From an uncultured Brevundimonas sp. (lineage in GTDB: Bacteria; Pseudomonadota; Alphaproteobacteria; Caulobacterales; Caulobacteraceae), in the NCBI RefSeq assembly GCF_937870815.1, contig NZ_CALMZS010000212.1, forward strand, positions 1-64,000: a stretch of DNA of 64,000 nucleotides, written 5' to 3'. A program made the translations under genes and the position numbers. Each line of letters opens with the position of its first letter. Positions within the stretch are counted from its first letter, which is position 1. Positions 36,912-47,192 of this stretch are shown here, in pieces. The notes below the pieces were generated by a model. That model was given only the letters and a program-made list of their open reading frames with translations. It was not told where the DNA came from and did not search any database.

Positions 36912-37601
36912 TCAGCCCTCGGCGGCGTCTTCGGCTTCGCCGGCGGCCTGTTCCGTGGCCGGAACCTCCTCGGCGGCGTCGGCCTCGGCGGCGGCGGCTT
37001 CGGCGTCCGCGGCCTCATCGGCGGCGGCGGAGATGGCGGCCGAAGAGGTCTTGATCGAGGCGATCACGAAGTCGCGGTCGGTGATGGTCGGCTCGACGTC
37101 CTTCGTGCCCTTCAGGTCGGTCCAGCGGATGGTGTCGCCCAGCTTGTGGCCGGTCAGGTCGACGATCAGGTCTTCCGGGATGTGGTCGGCGCGGACCTTG
37201 ACCTCGACCGAGTGGCGGACGACCTCGAGCGAACCGCCCTGGCGGAAGGCCTCGCACTGGTCCTGGTTGATGAAGTGCACCGGCACGTCGATCCTGATGG
37301 TCTGCTTCTCGTCGACCCGCATCAGGTCGAAATGCAGCGGACGGTCCGACACCGGGTCGAACTGCACGTCGCGGGCGATGACCGGCTGGGTATCGTCGCC
37401 GTACTTCAGCGTCACCAGGTGGCCCAGCAGCTTGCCGGTGTAGAGCGACTTGCGGAAGTCGCGCTCGTTCACGGCGATGGCGACGGGGGCCTTGTCGCCG
37501 CCGTACAGCACGCCCGGGACCATGCCCGCGCGGCGCGCGGCGCGGGCGCCGCCGGTGCCGACGCCGTCACGCACATCGACATTCAGAATGATCTCGGCCA
37601 T
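36912..37601 (-). CDS. rplY: 50S ribosomal protein L25/Ctc
   Basis: L25 fold (ARRAGMVPGVLYGGDKAPVAIAVNERDFRKSL; HFDLMRVDEKQTIRIDVPVHFINQDQCEAFRQGG) with Ala/Glu-rich tail. Confidence 0.94.
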   Translation of the reverse strand: MAEIILNVDVRDGVGTGGARAARRAGMVPGVLYGGDKAPVAIAVNERDFRKSLYTGKLLGHLVTLKYGDDTQPVIARDVQFDPVSDRPLHFDLMRVDEKQTIRIDVPVHFINQDQCEAFRQGGSLEVVRHSVEVKVRADHIPEDLIVDLTGHKLGDTIRWTDLKGTKDVEPTITDRDFVIASIKTSSAAISAAADEAADAEAAAAEADAAEEVPATEQAAGEAEDAAEG

Positions 37602-37746
37602 CTGGCTCGCCTCAACAACAGAAACGCCGCGCTGACTGATCGCCCGCGCGGCAGGGTCCTCGAACCCTCGAATTCAGGAGCGCGGGCTATTACACGCAGA
37701 CGCCCGGGGACGCAACCGTCTGGACGCCCCCGAACGCGCCTTCGGA

Positions 37747-38832
37747 TCAGCCCTCGCCGTTCAGGGCCGCCGTCGCCGCCACCGAGGCCGAGGCGGCCGC
37801 GGCCGCCACGGGCGGCTGAACCGGCGTCGGGCCGGAACCCGCCACTTCGGTGGCGGGGGCGACGACGGGGGCGGGCTTGACGTTCTGGGCGGTGCAGGTG
37901 GCCAGATCACGCGCCACGTGCCGGCCGACGCAGAAGATGTCCTCATAGCTGGGGCGCGAGGCGGCCAGGCACTGGAACAGCATCAGCTTGGACATGTTCA
38001 GGCAGAATTCGCTGTTCTGCTCGATGGTCAGCGCCTCGGTGTTGGCGCGGGCGTCCTCTCCGCCGGCGCCCAGGGCGGCCAGGGCGGCGAGGGCGAGCGA
38101 CCGCACCACCGCCGGCGTATAGGGCGGAGCCGACCGGGCCGGGGTCACTTCGAGGCCAGAGCCGCTGTTGGCCGCCGCGAACAGGCGGGCCGATTCCTCG
38201 GCGGAAGGCAGCATCTGGACCGCCGACAGCGCCTTGGCGCCCTGCAGCCGGACGTCCCGATTGGCGATGTTGACCACCGCCCAGCGGCGGCGCGGGTCCG
38301 CGCGGCCCTGGATGGTGTAGGCGTCTTCCTCGACGGCGTCGGCGATGGCCAGCATGGCCGCCGAATCCCGTCCGATGGTCTCGACGATCAGCCCCGCCGC
38401 GGCCTCGGCGCCCGGAAGGGTGGCGGCGTAGGTAGGATCCGCGATGATGCGGGCGACCATTTCCTGGCGCACCGCCGGATCCGCCGCGAAGGTGCGGACG
38501 CCCTGCACGAACTCGGGGGATTGAAGGGCCAGGATCGAACCGTAGGCGATCATGCCGCGCGACAGTTGGGCGGGTTCGTACGAGGCCCCCTTGCGGATGG
38601 CCGCCTGGATCGATTCCGCGGTGTCGAAGCCGGCCCTGATCGTGCTCGCGTCACGCATGAAGGCGACGTAGATGGCGGCGGCCTGGGCCACCCCCTCGTT
38701 GAGGCTGACGGACGGCGGCGGGGGCGGCGGAGCGGGCTCCGGCTCCGGCTCCGGGGTGGCGCAGGCCGCGAGAACGCTCACGGCGGCGATGGCGGCCAGC
38801 GACAGACCGCGGCGAAAACGGGCCTCAAGCAT
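37747..38832 (-). CDS. Uncharacterized lipoprotein, paralog A
   Basis: Lipobox VLAAC; shares motifs with 38964..40139 (SRGMIAYGSILALQSPEFVQGVR; LMLFQCLAASRPSYEDIFCVGRHVARDLATC). Confidence 0.8.
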   Translation of the reverse strand: MLEARFRRGLSLAAIAAVSVLAACATPEPEPEPAPPPPPPSVSLNEGVAQAAAIYVAFMRDASTIRAGFDTAESIQAAIRKGASYEPAQLSRGMIAYGSILALQSPEFVQGVRTFAADPAVRQEMVARIIADPTYAATLPGAEAAAGLIVETIGRDSAAMLAIADAVEEDAYTIQGRADPRRRWAVVNIANRDVRLQGAKALSAVQMLPSAEESARLFAAANSGSGLEVTPARSAPPYTPAVVRSLALAALAALGAGGEDARANTEALTIEQNSEFCLNMSKLMLFQCLAASRPSYEDIFCVGRHVARDLATCTAQNVKPAPVVAPATEVAGSGPTPVQPPVAAAAASASVAATAALNGEG

Positions 38833-38963
38833 ACGAAATCCCCACCCTGGACGCACGGCGCCGTCTCCCGGCGCCGGAAGTTCGGACCCCTTATAACGCC
38901 GACAAAACCATTCCACGAGCGTTAATGCGGGCCCATGGCGCCGCGCGTCGCCCGTGGACCCGG

Positions 38964-40139
38964 TCAGTCAGACGGGGCGCGGTCCGGCCCGGTGTTCAAT
39001 CTTTCCGTTATCGAGGGGGCCGGACGTGGGGCAGGCGGGGCCGCCGGCGCGCTCGGGCCGGCCGGCGCAGGGGGGGCGACCGTGATGACGACGGGCTCCG
39101 CCGGCGCGGCCTCGACAGGCACGACATCGGAAACGGTGACGATCGGGGCCGGCATCGCCGCCCCCCGCGAGCAGGTCGCCAGATCGCGCACGATGTGGCG
39201 GCCCAGGCAGAACATGTCCTCGTAATTGGGCCGCGAGGCGGCCAGGCACTGGAACAGGTTCAGTTTCGACATGGTCAGACAGCCCTGGCTGACGCGATCG
39301 AACTGGAGGGCGTCGGTGTTGGCGCGGGCGTTCTCTCCGGCGTAGCCGAGGGCCGCCAGCGCGGCCAGTGCAAGCCCGTTCACCACCGCCGGCGGATAGG
39401 GCGGCTTGCGGGGCGCGCCGCTGACCGGAAGGGCGCCGCCGCCACTGTGGGCGGCCTCGAAGAGCCGCGAGGCCTCGTCGGCCGCCGGCTGCATGATCTG
39501 GGCGGAGCGGACCTTGGCGACCTCCAGCCGGGCCTCGCGGCCCCAGACCTCGGCCACGCCCCAGGACCGGCGGGGATCATAGGGGGCCTGGATGGCGTAG
39601 GCGTCGTTCTCGATCGAGTTGGCGGCCCGGGCAAGGGCGTTGATGTCCGCCGACAGCGTGGCCATGACCAGGCCGGCCGCGGCGTCGGCGCCCGGCAGGG
39701 TCGAGGCGTGGCGGGGGTCGGCCACGATGCGGGCCACGAGCCCCTCCCGTGTCGCCTGGTCGTCGGCGAGAGACCGGACGCCGGAGACGAACTCGGGCGA
39801 CTGCAGGGCGAGGATGGACGCATAGGCGACCAGGCCCCGGGAAATCTGGCCCGGATCATAGGCGGCCCCGCGCCGCAGCGCGGCCTGGATCTGCTCCGGA
39901 TCGGTGAACCCTCCTTCAAGGGCGGCCATGTCACGGCTGAAGGCCATGTAGACGGCGGCGGCGTCGGCCACGCTTTGATTCAGTCGGATTCTCGGGGGCG
40001 TTCGGGCGGCGATTTCGGCGGCCACCCGGGCGGCCTCGATCTCGGCCTTGGTGGGGGCGTCGGAAACACAGCCGGCCAGGACGGCGACGGCGGCGAGGGC
40101 GGCGACGGACAGACCGCGGCGCAGGAAAACCGGACGCAT
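38964..40139 (-). CDS. Uncharacterized lipoprotein, paralog B
   Basis: Lipobox VLAGC; SRGLVAYASILALQSPEFVSGVR; LNLFQCLAASRPNYEDMFCLGRHIVRDLATC. Confidence 0.8.
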   Translation of the reverse strand: MRPVFLRRGLSVAALAAVAVLAGCVSDAPTKAEIEAARVAAEIAARTPPRIRLNQSVADAAAVYMAFSRDMAALEGGFTDPEQIQAALRRGAAYDPGQISRGLVAYASILALQSPEFVSGVRSLADDQATREGLVARIVADPRHASTLPGADAAAGLVMATLSADINALARAANSIENDAYAIQAPYDPRRSWGVAEVWGREARLEVAKVRSAQIMQPAADEASRLFEAAHSGGGALPVSGAPRKPPYPPAVVNGLALAALAALGYAGENARANTDALQFDRVSQGCLTMSKLNLFQCLAASRPNYEDMFCLGRHIVRDLATCSRGAAMPAPIVTVSDVVPVEAAPAEPVVITVAPPAPAGPSAPAAPPAPRPAPSITERLNTGPDRAPSD

Positions 40140-40221
40140 CAGGACTCCTCGGACAACCGGCGCCCAGCTACGCCCAACCTGACGGCGCAAATGGGGCAGG
40201 ACCCGATCGGGTTCCGTGACC

Positions 40222-41157
<936 letters not shown>

Positions 41158-41362
41158 GTCCGGTCATCCTTTCGCCGTCATCGCCCGGCTGAAAATGCGG
41201 GCGTCGCGTTGGCGCGCTACATATCAGGGGACGGCCCAGCCACAAGCCGCGGGAGAGTCTTTTTGGCTGACTTCTTCCCGCATTGGCGCGGCGTTGCCGG
41301 CTGGTGTAGAGATCGCGTCTCGTTTCCGGGGGCGCCGACGGGTCGATGCCCGCCGGCCTGTC

Positions 41363-42223
41363 ATGTTGAGGTCGTCCTTGCCTGCTTCCAAGTTCCGCGC
41401 CGGTCTGATCCTGTCGGCCGTGGCCGTGTCGGCCCTGACGATGTCCGCCTGCGCCGGCCGCGGCGACCGCCCGCGCCTCGCCTATGAGGAGCGCCCGGTC
41501 GAGGCGCTTTACAACACCGGCTACCAGCGGCTCGAAAGCCGGCGCTGGGGCGACGCGATCGACTATTTCCAGGAGGTCGAGCGCCAGCATCCGTACTCGG
41601 AATGGTCGCGTCGCGCGATCCTGATGCAGATCTACGCCCACTATCAGAGCAATGACTACGCCGAGGCCATCGCGGCGGCGGACCGCTTCATCCAGCTGTT
41701 TCCGGGCAATCCCAGCGCGCCCTACGCCTTCTACATGAAGGCGCTGTGCAATTTCGAACAGATCACCGACGTCGGCCGCGACCAGGGCTACGCCCAGGCG
41801 GCGCTGGACGGCCTGCGCGACGTCGCCCGCCGCTATCCCGGAACCCCGTACGCCATCGACGCCACGGTCAAGATCGACATGGTCAACGACCAGCTCGCCG
41901 GCAAGGAAATGTCGATCGGCCGCTACTACCAGCGCGCCGGCCAGCCGCTGGCCGCGCTGAACCGCTACAAGGCGGTGATCGACAACGAGGCCTATCAGCG
42001 GACGTCGCACACCCCGGAGGCCCTGTACCGGCTGGTCGAGGTCAACCTGCAGCTCGGCCTCAAGGAAGAGGCGACCCGCAACGGGGCCGTGCTGGGCCAC
42101 AACTATCCGGGCAGCCCCTGGTACGCCGAGGCCTACGCCCTGCTGACCGAAGAGGGCCGCCGGCCCGACGTCGCCCCGACCGGCGAGCGCGAAAGCTGGC
42201 TGCGCCGGATCATCCCGGGCTGA
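41363..42223 (+). CDS. bamD: Outer membrane assembly lipoprotein BamD
   Basis: Lipobox TMSAC; YNTGYQRLESRRWGDAIDYFQEVERQHPYSEWSRRAILMQIYAHYQSNDYAEAIAAADRFIQLFPGN TPR repeats. Confidence 0.93.
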   Translation: MLRSSLPASKFRAGLILSAVAVSALTMSACAGRGDRPRLAYEERPVEALYNTGYQRLESRRWGDAIDYFQEVERQHPYSEWSRRAILMQIYAHYQSNDYAEAIAAADRFIQLFPGNPSAPYAFYMKALCNFEQITDVGRDQGYAQAALDGLRDVARRYPGTPYAIDATVKIDMVNDQLAGKEMSIGRYYQRAGQPLAALNRYKAVIDNEAYQRTSHTPEALYRLVEVNLQLGLKEEATRNGAVLGHNYPGSPWYAEAYALLTEEGRRPDVAPTGERESWLRRIIPG

Positions 42224-42239
42224 GTCGGCTTGACCTCGG

Positions 42240-42263
42240 TCATTTATGTAGCTACATAAATGA
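42240..42263. promoter_or_regulatory. 24-bp perfect palindrome overlapping the brnT start codon, candidate BrnA operator
   Basis: tcatttatgtagctacataaatga; brnT ATG at 42260 lies inside it. Confidence 0.75.
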
Positions 42264-42523
42264 TCGTCTTCGATCCGGAGAAGGACAGGGCCAACATCGC
42301 CAAACACGGGGTGTCCCTTCGGCTGGCCGAAGAGATGGACCTGGACACAGCGGTGATCGTGATCGACACCCGTCACGACTACAAGGAACTGAGACGTAAC
42401 GCCTATGGGCTGATCAACGGCGTCCTCCACGCACTCACCTACACGATGCGTGGCAGCGACATACGGGCGATCAGCTTGCGACGAGCGCGTGAGACGGAGG
42501 TTCTCAAATGGATAAGAAGGTGA
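42260..42523 (+). CDS. brnT: BrnT-family toxin
   Basis: FDPEKDRANIAKHGVSLRLAEEMD...RRNAYGLINGVLHALTYTMRGSDIRAISLRRARETE. Confidence 0.92.
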   Translation: MIVFDPEKDRANIAKHGVSLRLAEEMDLDTAVIVIDTRHDYKELRRNAYGLINGVLHALTYTMRGSDIRAISLRRARETEVLKWIRR

Positions 42524-42786
42524 AATGGGACGAAGTCGAGCTTGATCAAGACGATGCTCCCGAATTGACAGAGGAAATCCTGGCTCGGGCGTGTCCCGCT
42601 CGGGAGGTGCTGCCGGGACATGTTATGGCGCAGTTCAGGCGTTCTCCAGGTCGCCCCAAGGCCGAAACGCCCAAACAACAGGTCACGCTGCGGCTGGACG
42701 CTGATGTGCTGGCGCACTGGCGCGCCAAGGGGGCAGGGTGGCAGTCGGGAATCAACGCGGCCCTGCGCCGGGCATCCGGCCTGTGA
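42508..42786 (+). CDS. brnA: BrnA-family antitoxin
   Basis: RGRPKAETPKQQVTLRLDADVLAHWRAKGAGWQSGINAALRRASG-type RHH domain; overlaps brnT. Confidence 0.93.
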   Translation: MDKKVKWDEVELDQDDAPELTEEILARACPAREVLPGHVMAQFRRSPGRPKAETPKQQVTLRLDADVLAHWRAKGAGWQSGINAALRRASGL

Positions 42787-42848
42787 AGTATCGCGTCGTC
42801 GGCTTGCGGCGAAGGTAGACTGACCGCAATGCCGAATCGCCGCCTTTC

Positions 42849-44549
42849 ATGCTGACCGCCCTCTCCATCCGCGACATCGTGCTGGTGGATGTGCTCGACC
42901 TCGAGGTCGAGGGCGGCCTGACGGTGCTGACCGGCGAGACCGGAGCCGGCAAGTCCATCATTCTCGATGCACTGGGCCTGGCGCTGGGCGCGCGGGCGGA
43001 CGCCGGGCTGGTCCGGGCGGGCGCCAAACAGGCCTCGGCCACCGCCGTCTTCACGGCGCCCGACGATCCGGCCCTGCTGGAGATGATCGCCGAGCGCGGC
43101 TTTGAAGTCTCGGCGGGCGGGGACCTGATCCTGCGCCGCACCCTGACGGCCGACGGCCGCAGCCGCGCCTTCGTCAACGATCAGCCCGCCGGGGTCGCCG
43201 CCCTGCGCGAGATCGGCCAGGCGCTGGTGGAGGTGCATGGCCAGCACGAGACCGTCGGCCTGCTGGACTGGAAGACCCATCGCGGTCTGCTGGACAACTA
43301 CGGCGGTCTGCAACCGCAACTCGCCGGGGTCGCCGCCGCCGCCGACCGGCTGAAGGCCGCCGAACGCGCCGTGGCCGACCTGAAGGCCGCCGCCGCCGAG
43401 GCCGCCGCCCATCGCGAAGAGCTGGAGCAAAATCTCGCCGATCTCGACGCACTCGATCCGCGCGCCGACGAGGAGACGGAACTGGCCGGGGAGCGCGCCC
43501 TGCTCGGCGCGGCGGAGAAGGCCATCGCCGACCTTTCGGACGCCCGCGCCTCGCTGGGCGGGGACAGGCTGTCGCGCAACCTCGCCGCCGCCCTGCGCGC
43601 CGTCGAGCACGCCCGCCAGCGGGCCGGGCAGGCCGGCGCGGATCCCGAACACCCGCTGCTGCAGAAGCTGGCCGCCGCGGCCGAGGCCATCGACCGCACC
43701 CTGGTCGAGGCCGAGGAGGCCATCGCCTGCGTCGACGCCGCCGCCGACGCCTTCGATTTCGAGCCGGGGCGCCTGGACAGGGCCGAGGAGCGGCTGTTCG
43801 CCCTGCGCGCCGCCGCCCGCAAGCTCAACGCCCCGGTCGAACTGCTGCCGACGCTGCGGCTCCGTTTTCGCGAACAGCTGCGGCTGATCGAGGACGGCGC
43901 CGAGGCGATCGTCGCCGCCGACCGCGCCGCCTCGGCCGCCCGCGAGGCCTATGACGTCGCCGCCATGCTGCTGACCTCGGCGAGGGAGGCGGCCGCGGAA
44001 CGCCTGACCACCGCCGTGATGGGCGAGCTCGGGCCATTGAAGCTGGACCGCGCCCGCTTCCGCGTGGCCTTCGAGCCGATGCCCGGGGGGCGGCGCGGAC
44101 CCTCGGGCGTCGAGACCGTGCGGTTCGAGATCGCCACCAACGCCGGAGCGGACTTCGGCCCGCTGGACGCCATCGCCTCGGGCGGCGAACTGGCCCGTTT
44201 CGCCCTCGCCATGAAGGCGGCGCTGGCCGGGCGAGAGGACCAGCGCCAGCCGGTGATGATCTTTGACGAGGTCGACCAGGGCGTCGGCGGCGCGGTGGCC
44301 GAGGCCGTGGGGACGCGGCTCCAGCGGCTGTCGCATGGGGGCCAGGTCCTGGTGGTGACCCACAGCCCCCAGGTCGCCGCCCGCGGTCACGCCCACTGGA
44401 AGGTCCGCAAGGCCGACCACGCCGGCCTGACCATCACCACTGTCGACGCGCTGGACGAAACGGCCCGCCGCGAGGAGATCGCCCGCATGCTGTCGGGGGC
44501 CACCATCACCGACGAGGCCCGGGCTGCGGCCCGGGCCCTGATCGGCTAG
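42849..44549 (+). CDS. recN: DNA repair protein RecN
   Basis: MLTALSIRDIVLVDVLDLEVEGGLTVLTGETGAGKSIILDALGLALG; C-terminal FDEVDQGVGGAVAEAVG. Confidence 0.95.
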   Translation: MLTALSIRDIVLVDVLDLEVEGGLTVLTGETGAGKSIILDALGLALGARADAGLVRAGAKQASATAVFTAPDDPALLEMIAERGFEVSAGGDLILRRTLTADGRSRAFVNDQPAGVAALREIGQALVEVHGQHETVGLLDWKTHRGLLDNYGGLQPQLAGVAAAADRLKAAERAVADLKAAAAEAAAHREELEQNLADLDALDPRADEETELAGERALLGAAEKAIADLSDARASLGGDRLSRNLAAALRAVEHARQRAGQAGADPEHPLLQKLAAAAEAIDRTLVEAEEAIACVDAAADAFDFEPGRLDRAEERLFALRAAARKLNAPVELLPTLRLRFREQLRLIEDGAEAIVAADRAASAAREAYDVAAMLLTSAREAAAERLTTAVMGELGPLKLDRARFRVAFEPMPGGRRGPSGVETVRFEIATNAGADFGPLDAIASGGELARFALAMKAALAGREDQRQPVMIFDEVDQGVGGAVAEAVGTRLQRLSHGGQVLVVTHSPQVAARGHAHWKVRKADHAGLTITTVDALDETARREEIARMLSGATITDEARAAARALIG

Positions 44550-44552
44550 AGT

Positions 44553-44673
44553 GAAATCGGTTTGGACGCGATCGCGTCCAAACCCGGATCTTCGCTCCAG
44601 CCTTATACTGGAGCCTGATTCACGACATCGGCGGAAGCGCGAAGCGAGTCCTCCTCAACCGATCAGGCTCTAG
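44553..44673. repeat. Composite intergenic repeat: second copy of the gagcctgat...atcaggctc family with an extra palindromic block
   Basis: gaaatcggttt + ggacgcgatcgcgtcc palindrome + gctccag...actggagc + gagcctgattcacgacatcggcggaagcgcgaagcgagtcctcctcaaccgatcaggctc (44611-44670). Confidence 0.82.
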
Positions 44674-44785
44674 AGGGGCGGCCTGCTTTCACCAATGCCG
44701 GGAAAAGTGTCCATGTCCGCGATATTTCGCGGGACATTTGGGACATTTCGGCGGGCCGACCGCCGGGTTGAAGCGGATGTGGGGA

Positions 44786-45718
44786 TCAGGCGCCGAGAAT
44801 CCAGCCCTCTTCCTGCTCGACCTTGGCGATCAGCGCCTCGTCGGCGCCCTTCGGCGGGGCGAAGGCCTTCGACAGCTCGCCGGCCTCGTCCATCCTGGCG
44901 AGCGCTTCGGCGGTGGCGCGGACCTGGGCCTGGTCCCTGAACTCGCCGGGATTGGGCTTGCCGTCGAACATCGACGGCCAGACCTCGACGACCAGGGCCG
45001 ACAGCGGCTCGAGGTCCGCGGCTTCGAGGGCGCGCCAGCCGGTGCCGAACGGCCAGACCGCGCCCGAGGGGCCGAGGCTCTCCAGCAGGCGGCGCACGGC
45101 CGGGATGCCGACCAGGGTCTGGCCGCCCACCGCCCCCGCCCCGTGCATCTGCCAGACGCTCTTGGGCTGCAGCCGTCCCTTGCGGACAGCGTCCTCCGTG
45201 GCGCGGAACTCGGGAATGTCCGCGCCGGCGCCGGCCGGCGGCTTGGTCGTGGTCAGCCAGCGCTGGGCCTGTTTGGCGGGCGCGCCCCACATCGGCCAGG
45301 CCTCGTCGGTCATCAGCCGGTTGACCTTGGCCGCGACCTGATAGCGGTTGTTGGTGTTGTCCGGCTTGTCGACGACGTTGGAGGCGATGAATTTCCACAT
45401 CGCCCGCCACGGGGTTCCGGTCAGCTTGAGGCGTTCGGCGGTGCCGGCGGGATAGCCGAAATTGAAGTCGAAGCCGACGAGGACCCGGTCGCCGCGCCTG
45501 CGGTGTTCGGCCAGCAGGGAGGCCAGAAGCGCCTCGCCCTCGGCGCGCGTCGCCACATTGTGGGTCTCGCTGTAGAGCCGGAAGCGGACGTCGCGCTTGG
45601 CCACGCCGATCCACACGGACTGGTCGCCGAGTTTCCTGCTCTCGGCGGCGGTCCAGTCGGCGATGATGTAGGCGTCGAACAGGCGGGCCACGGCGGGCGC
45701 TCCGGGTTGGTCGATCAC
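44786..45718 (-). CDS. Conserved hypothetical protein
   Basis: Long ORF with typical codon usage (FDAYIIADWTAAESRKLGDQSVWIGVAKRD...VLVGFDFNFGYP). Confidence 0.7.
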   Translation of the reverse strand: MIDQPGAPAVARLFDAYIIADWTAAESRKLGDQSVWIGVAKRDVRFRLYSETHNVATRAEGEALLASLLAEHRRRGDRVLVGFDFNFGYPAGTAERLKLTGTPWRAMWKFIASNVVDKPDNTNNRYQVAAKVNRLMTDEAWPMWGAPAKQAQRWLTTTKPPAGAGADIPEFRATEDAVRKGRLQPKSVWQMHGAGAVGGQTLVGIPAVRRLLESLGPSGAVWPFGTGWRALEAADLEPLSALVVEVWPSMFDGKPNPGEFRDQAQVRATAEALARMDEAGELSKAFAPPKGADEALIAKVEQEEGWILGA

Positions 45719-45769
45719 AAGGGATGGAGGCTTCTAGCGTTCCGGGGGGAGGTGCGGAAGGGCGAAGGC

Positions 45770-46285
45770 TCACCCTCTCAGCAGCGCCTCGAGGTGCGAC
45801 AGCCAGCGGCGGCCCAGGCGCAGGGCCTCGCCGGGGGAGCTGGTCTGGACCGGCAGGGCGGCGTCCCACAGGGCCAGTTCGAATTCGGGATGCCGGGCGT
45901 CCCGGAACATCAGCCGCAATACGACCTGCTCGGCGTCGGGGGCCAGGATGTCGAGCGACTTGCGGGTCTCGCCGCGGCGCACGCGGGCGACGACATGGCC
46001 GTCGACGATGATCTCGCCGCCGTCGATCTCCTCGAAGGCGTAGACCAGGCCGGCCGCTCCCCGGCGCCACAGCACGGCGATCTGGCCGCCGTCGAAATCG
46101 AGCCCGGCGGCCCGTCCCTCGGCCGGGGACAGGGCCTCGGCTTCCGGCGCGGCTCCGAGGGACTTGAGCAGGGCCCGCCGCATCCGGCGCACCGGCTCCA
46201 TCCACCAGGCCAGCACCAGGGCGGCCGTGGTCAGGGCCGCCGCCGCCAGCGCCACGAGCAGGATGACCCGGAGCGCCTCGGCCAT
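45770..46285 (-). CDS. Membrane-anchored hypothetical protein
   Basis: N-terminal TM (VILLVALAAAALTTAALVLAWW). Confidence 0.6.
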   Translation of the reverse strand: MAEALRVILLVALAAAALTTAALVLAWWMEPVRRMRRALLKSLGAAPEAEALSPAEGRAAGLDFDGGQIAVLWRRGAAGLVYAFEEIDGGEIIVDGHVVARVRRGETRKSLDILAPDAEQVVLRLMFRDARHPEFELALWDAALPVQTSSPGEALRLGRRWLSHLEALLRG

Positions 46286-46287
46286 TC

Positions 46288-47085
46288 CTAGTCTTCCAGT
46301 TCGACCACGACCGGCACGTGGTCGGACGGCCTGTCCATGTCACGGGCGTCGCGGTGCGTCTCGACCGACCGGAAGCGGTCGGCGGCCTGGGGCGAGAGCA
46401 GATGGAAATCGATGCGGATGCCGTGGTCTCGCCGCCAGGCCCCGGCCTGGTAGTCCCAGAAGGTGTAGGTCCCCGGCGGCTGGCCGCCCAGCTCCCCGGC
46501 GTCGGAAAGTCCGAGATGGCGCAAAGCGTGGAAGGCCGCCCGGCTTCGGGGGTCGAACAGGGCGTCGCCGACCCAGGCCGCCGGGTTCTTCGCATCGGTC
46601 GGCGTCGGAATGACGTTGTAGTCGCCGCACAGGGAGAACGCCTCCTCCAGGGCCAGCAGATCGCGGGCATGGCGGTGCAGCCGGTCGAACCAGGCCAGCT
46701 TGTAGGCGAACTTGTCGGCGTCGACGGGATTGCCGTTGGGCAGATAGAGACAGCCGACCCGCACGGGGCGCGCCGACTCGACCACCGCCTCGATGTAGCG
46801 GGCCTGGCCGGCGTCGGTTTCGTGCCCGGAGTCGTCGACGCCGGGCAGGCCCCTACGGATGTCGGACAGCGGGCGCCTCGAAAGGATGGCGACGCCGTTG
46901 TAGCTCTTCTGGCCGTGCGTCTCGACGTTGTAGCCGAGGCTTTCGAAGGGCTCTCGCGGGAATTTCTCGTCGACGCATTTGATTTCCTGCAGGCAGGCCA
47001 CGTCGGGGGCCGCCGCCTCCAGCCAGGCGAGCACGGTCGGCAGGCGGGCGTTGACCGAGTTGACGTTCCAGGTGGCGATGCGCAT
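46288..47085 (-). CDS. xth: Exodeoxyribonuclease III
   Basis: MRIATWNVNSVNARLPTVLAWL, CLQEIKCVDEKFP, LCGDYNVIPTPTD, RIDFHLLSP, SDHVPVV. Confidence 0.95.
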   Translation of the reverse strand: MRIATWNVNSVNARLPTVLAWLEAAAPDVACLQEIKCVDEKFPREPFESLGYNVETHGQKSYNGVAILSRRPLSDIRRGLPGVDDSGHETDAGQARYIEAVVESARPVRVGCLYLPNGNPVDADKFAYKLAWFDRLHRHARDLLALEEAFSLCGDYNVIPTPTDAKNPAAWVGDALFDPRSRAAFHALRHLGLSDAGELGGQPPGTYTFWDYQAGAWRRDHGIRIDFHLLSPQAADRFRSVETHRDARDMDRPSDHVPVVVELED

Positions 47086-47143
47086 CGGTCATGATTACGG
47101 CGCGTCGGGGGCCCCTGTGAAGCGGCGATCGATCAAACGAAGA

Positions 47144-47168
47144 CGCCCCCGGGAATCCCCCGGGGGCG
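47144..47168 (-). terminator. GC-rich hairpin downstream of the Cys-rich repeat protein
   Basis: cgcccccggg-aatcc-cccgggggcg. Confidence 0.6.
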
Positions 47169-47192
47169 CTGCCGTTCGTCCCGGGAACGGGA

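Noticed and set aside
37620-37700. tRNA-like string (cctcgaaccctcgaattcagg) upstream of rplY
   Set aside because: Cannot be folded by eye into a cloverleaf with acceptor and anticodon arms; resemblance is limited to a T-arm-like motif.
42546-44420. 624-aa minus-strand ORF opposite recN
   Set aside because: Antisense shadow of recN.
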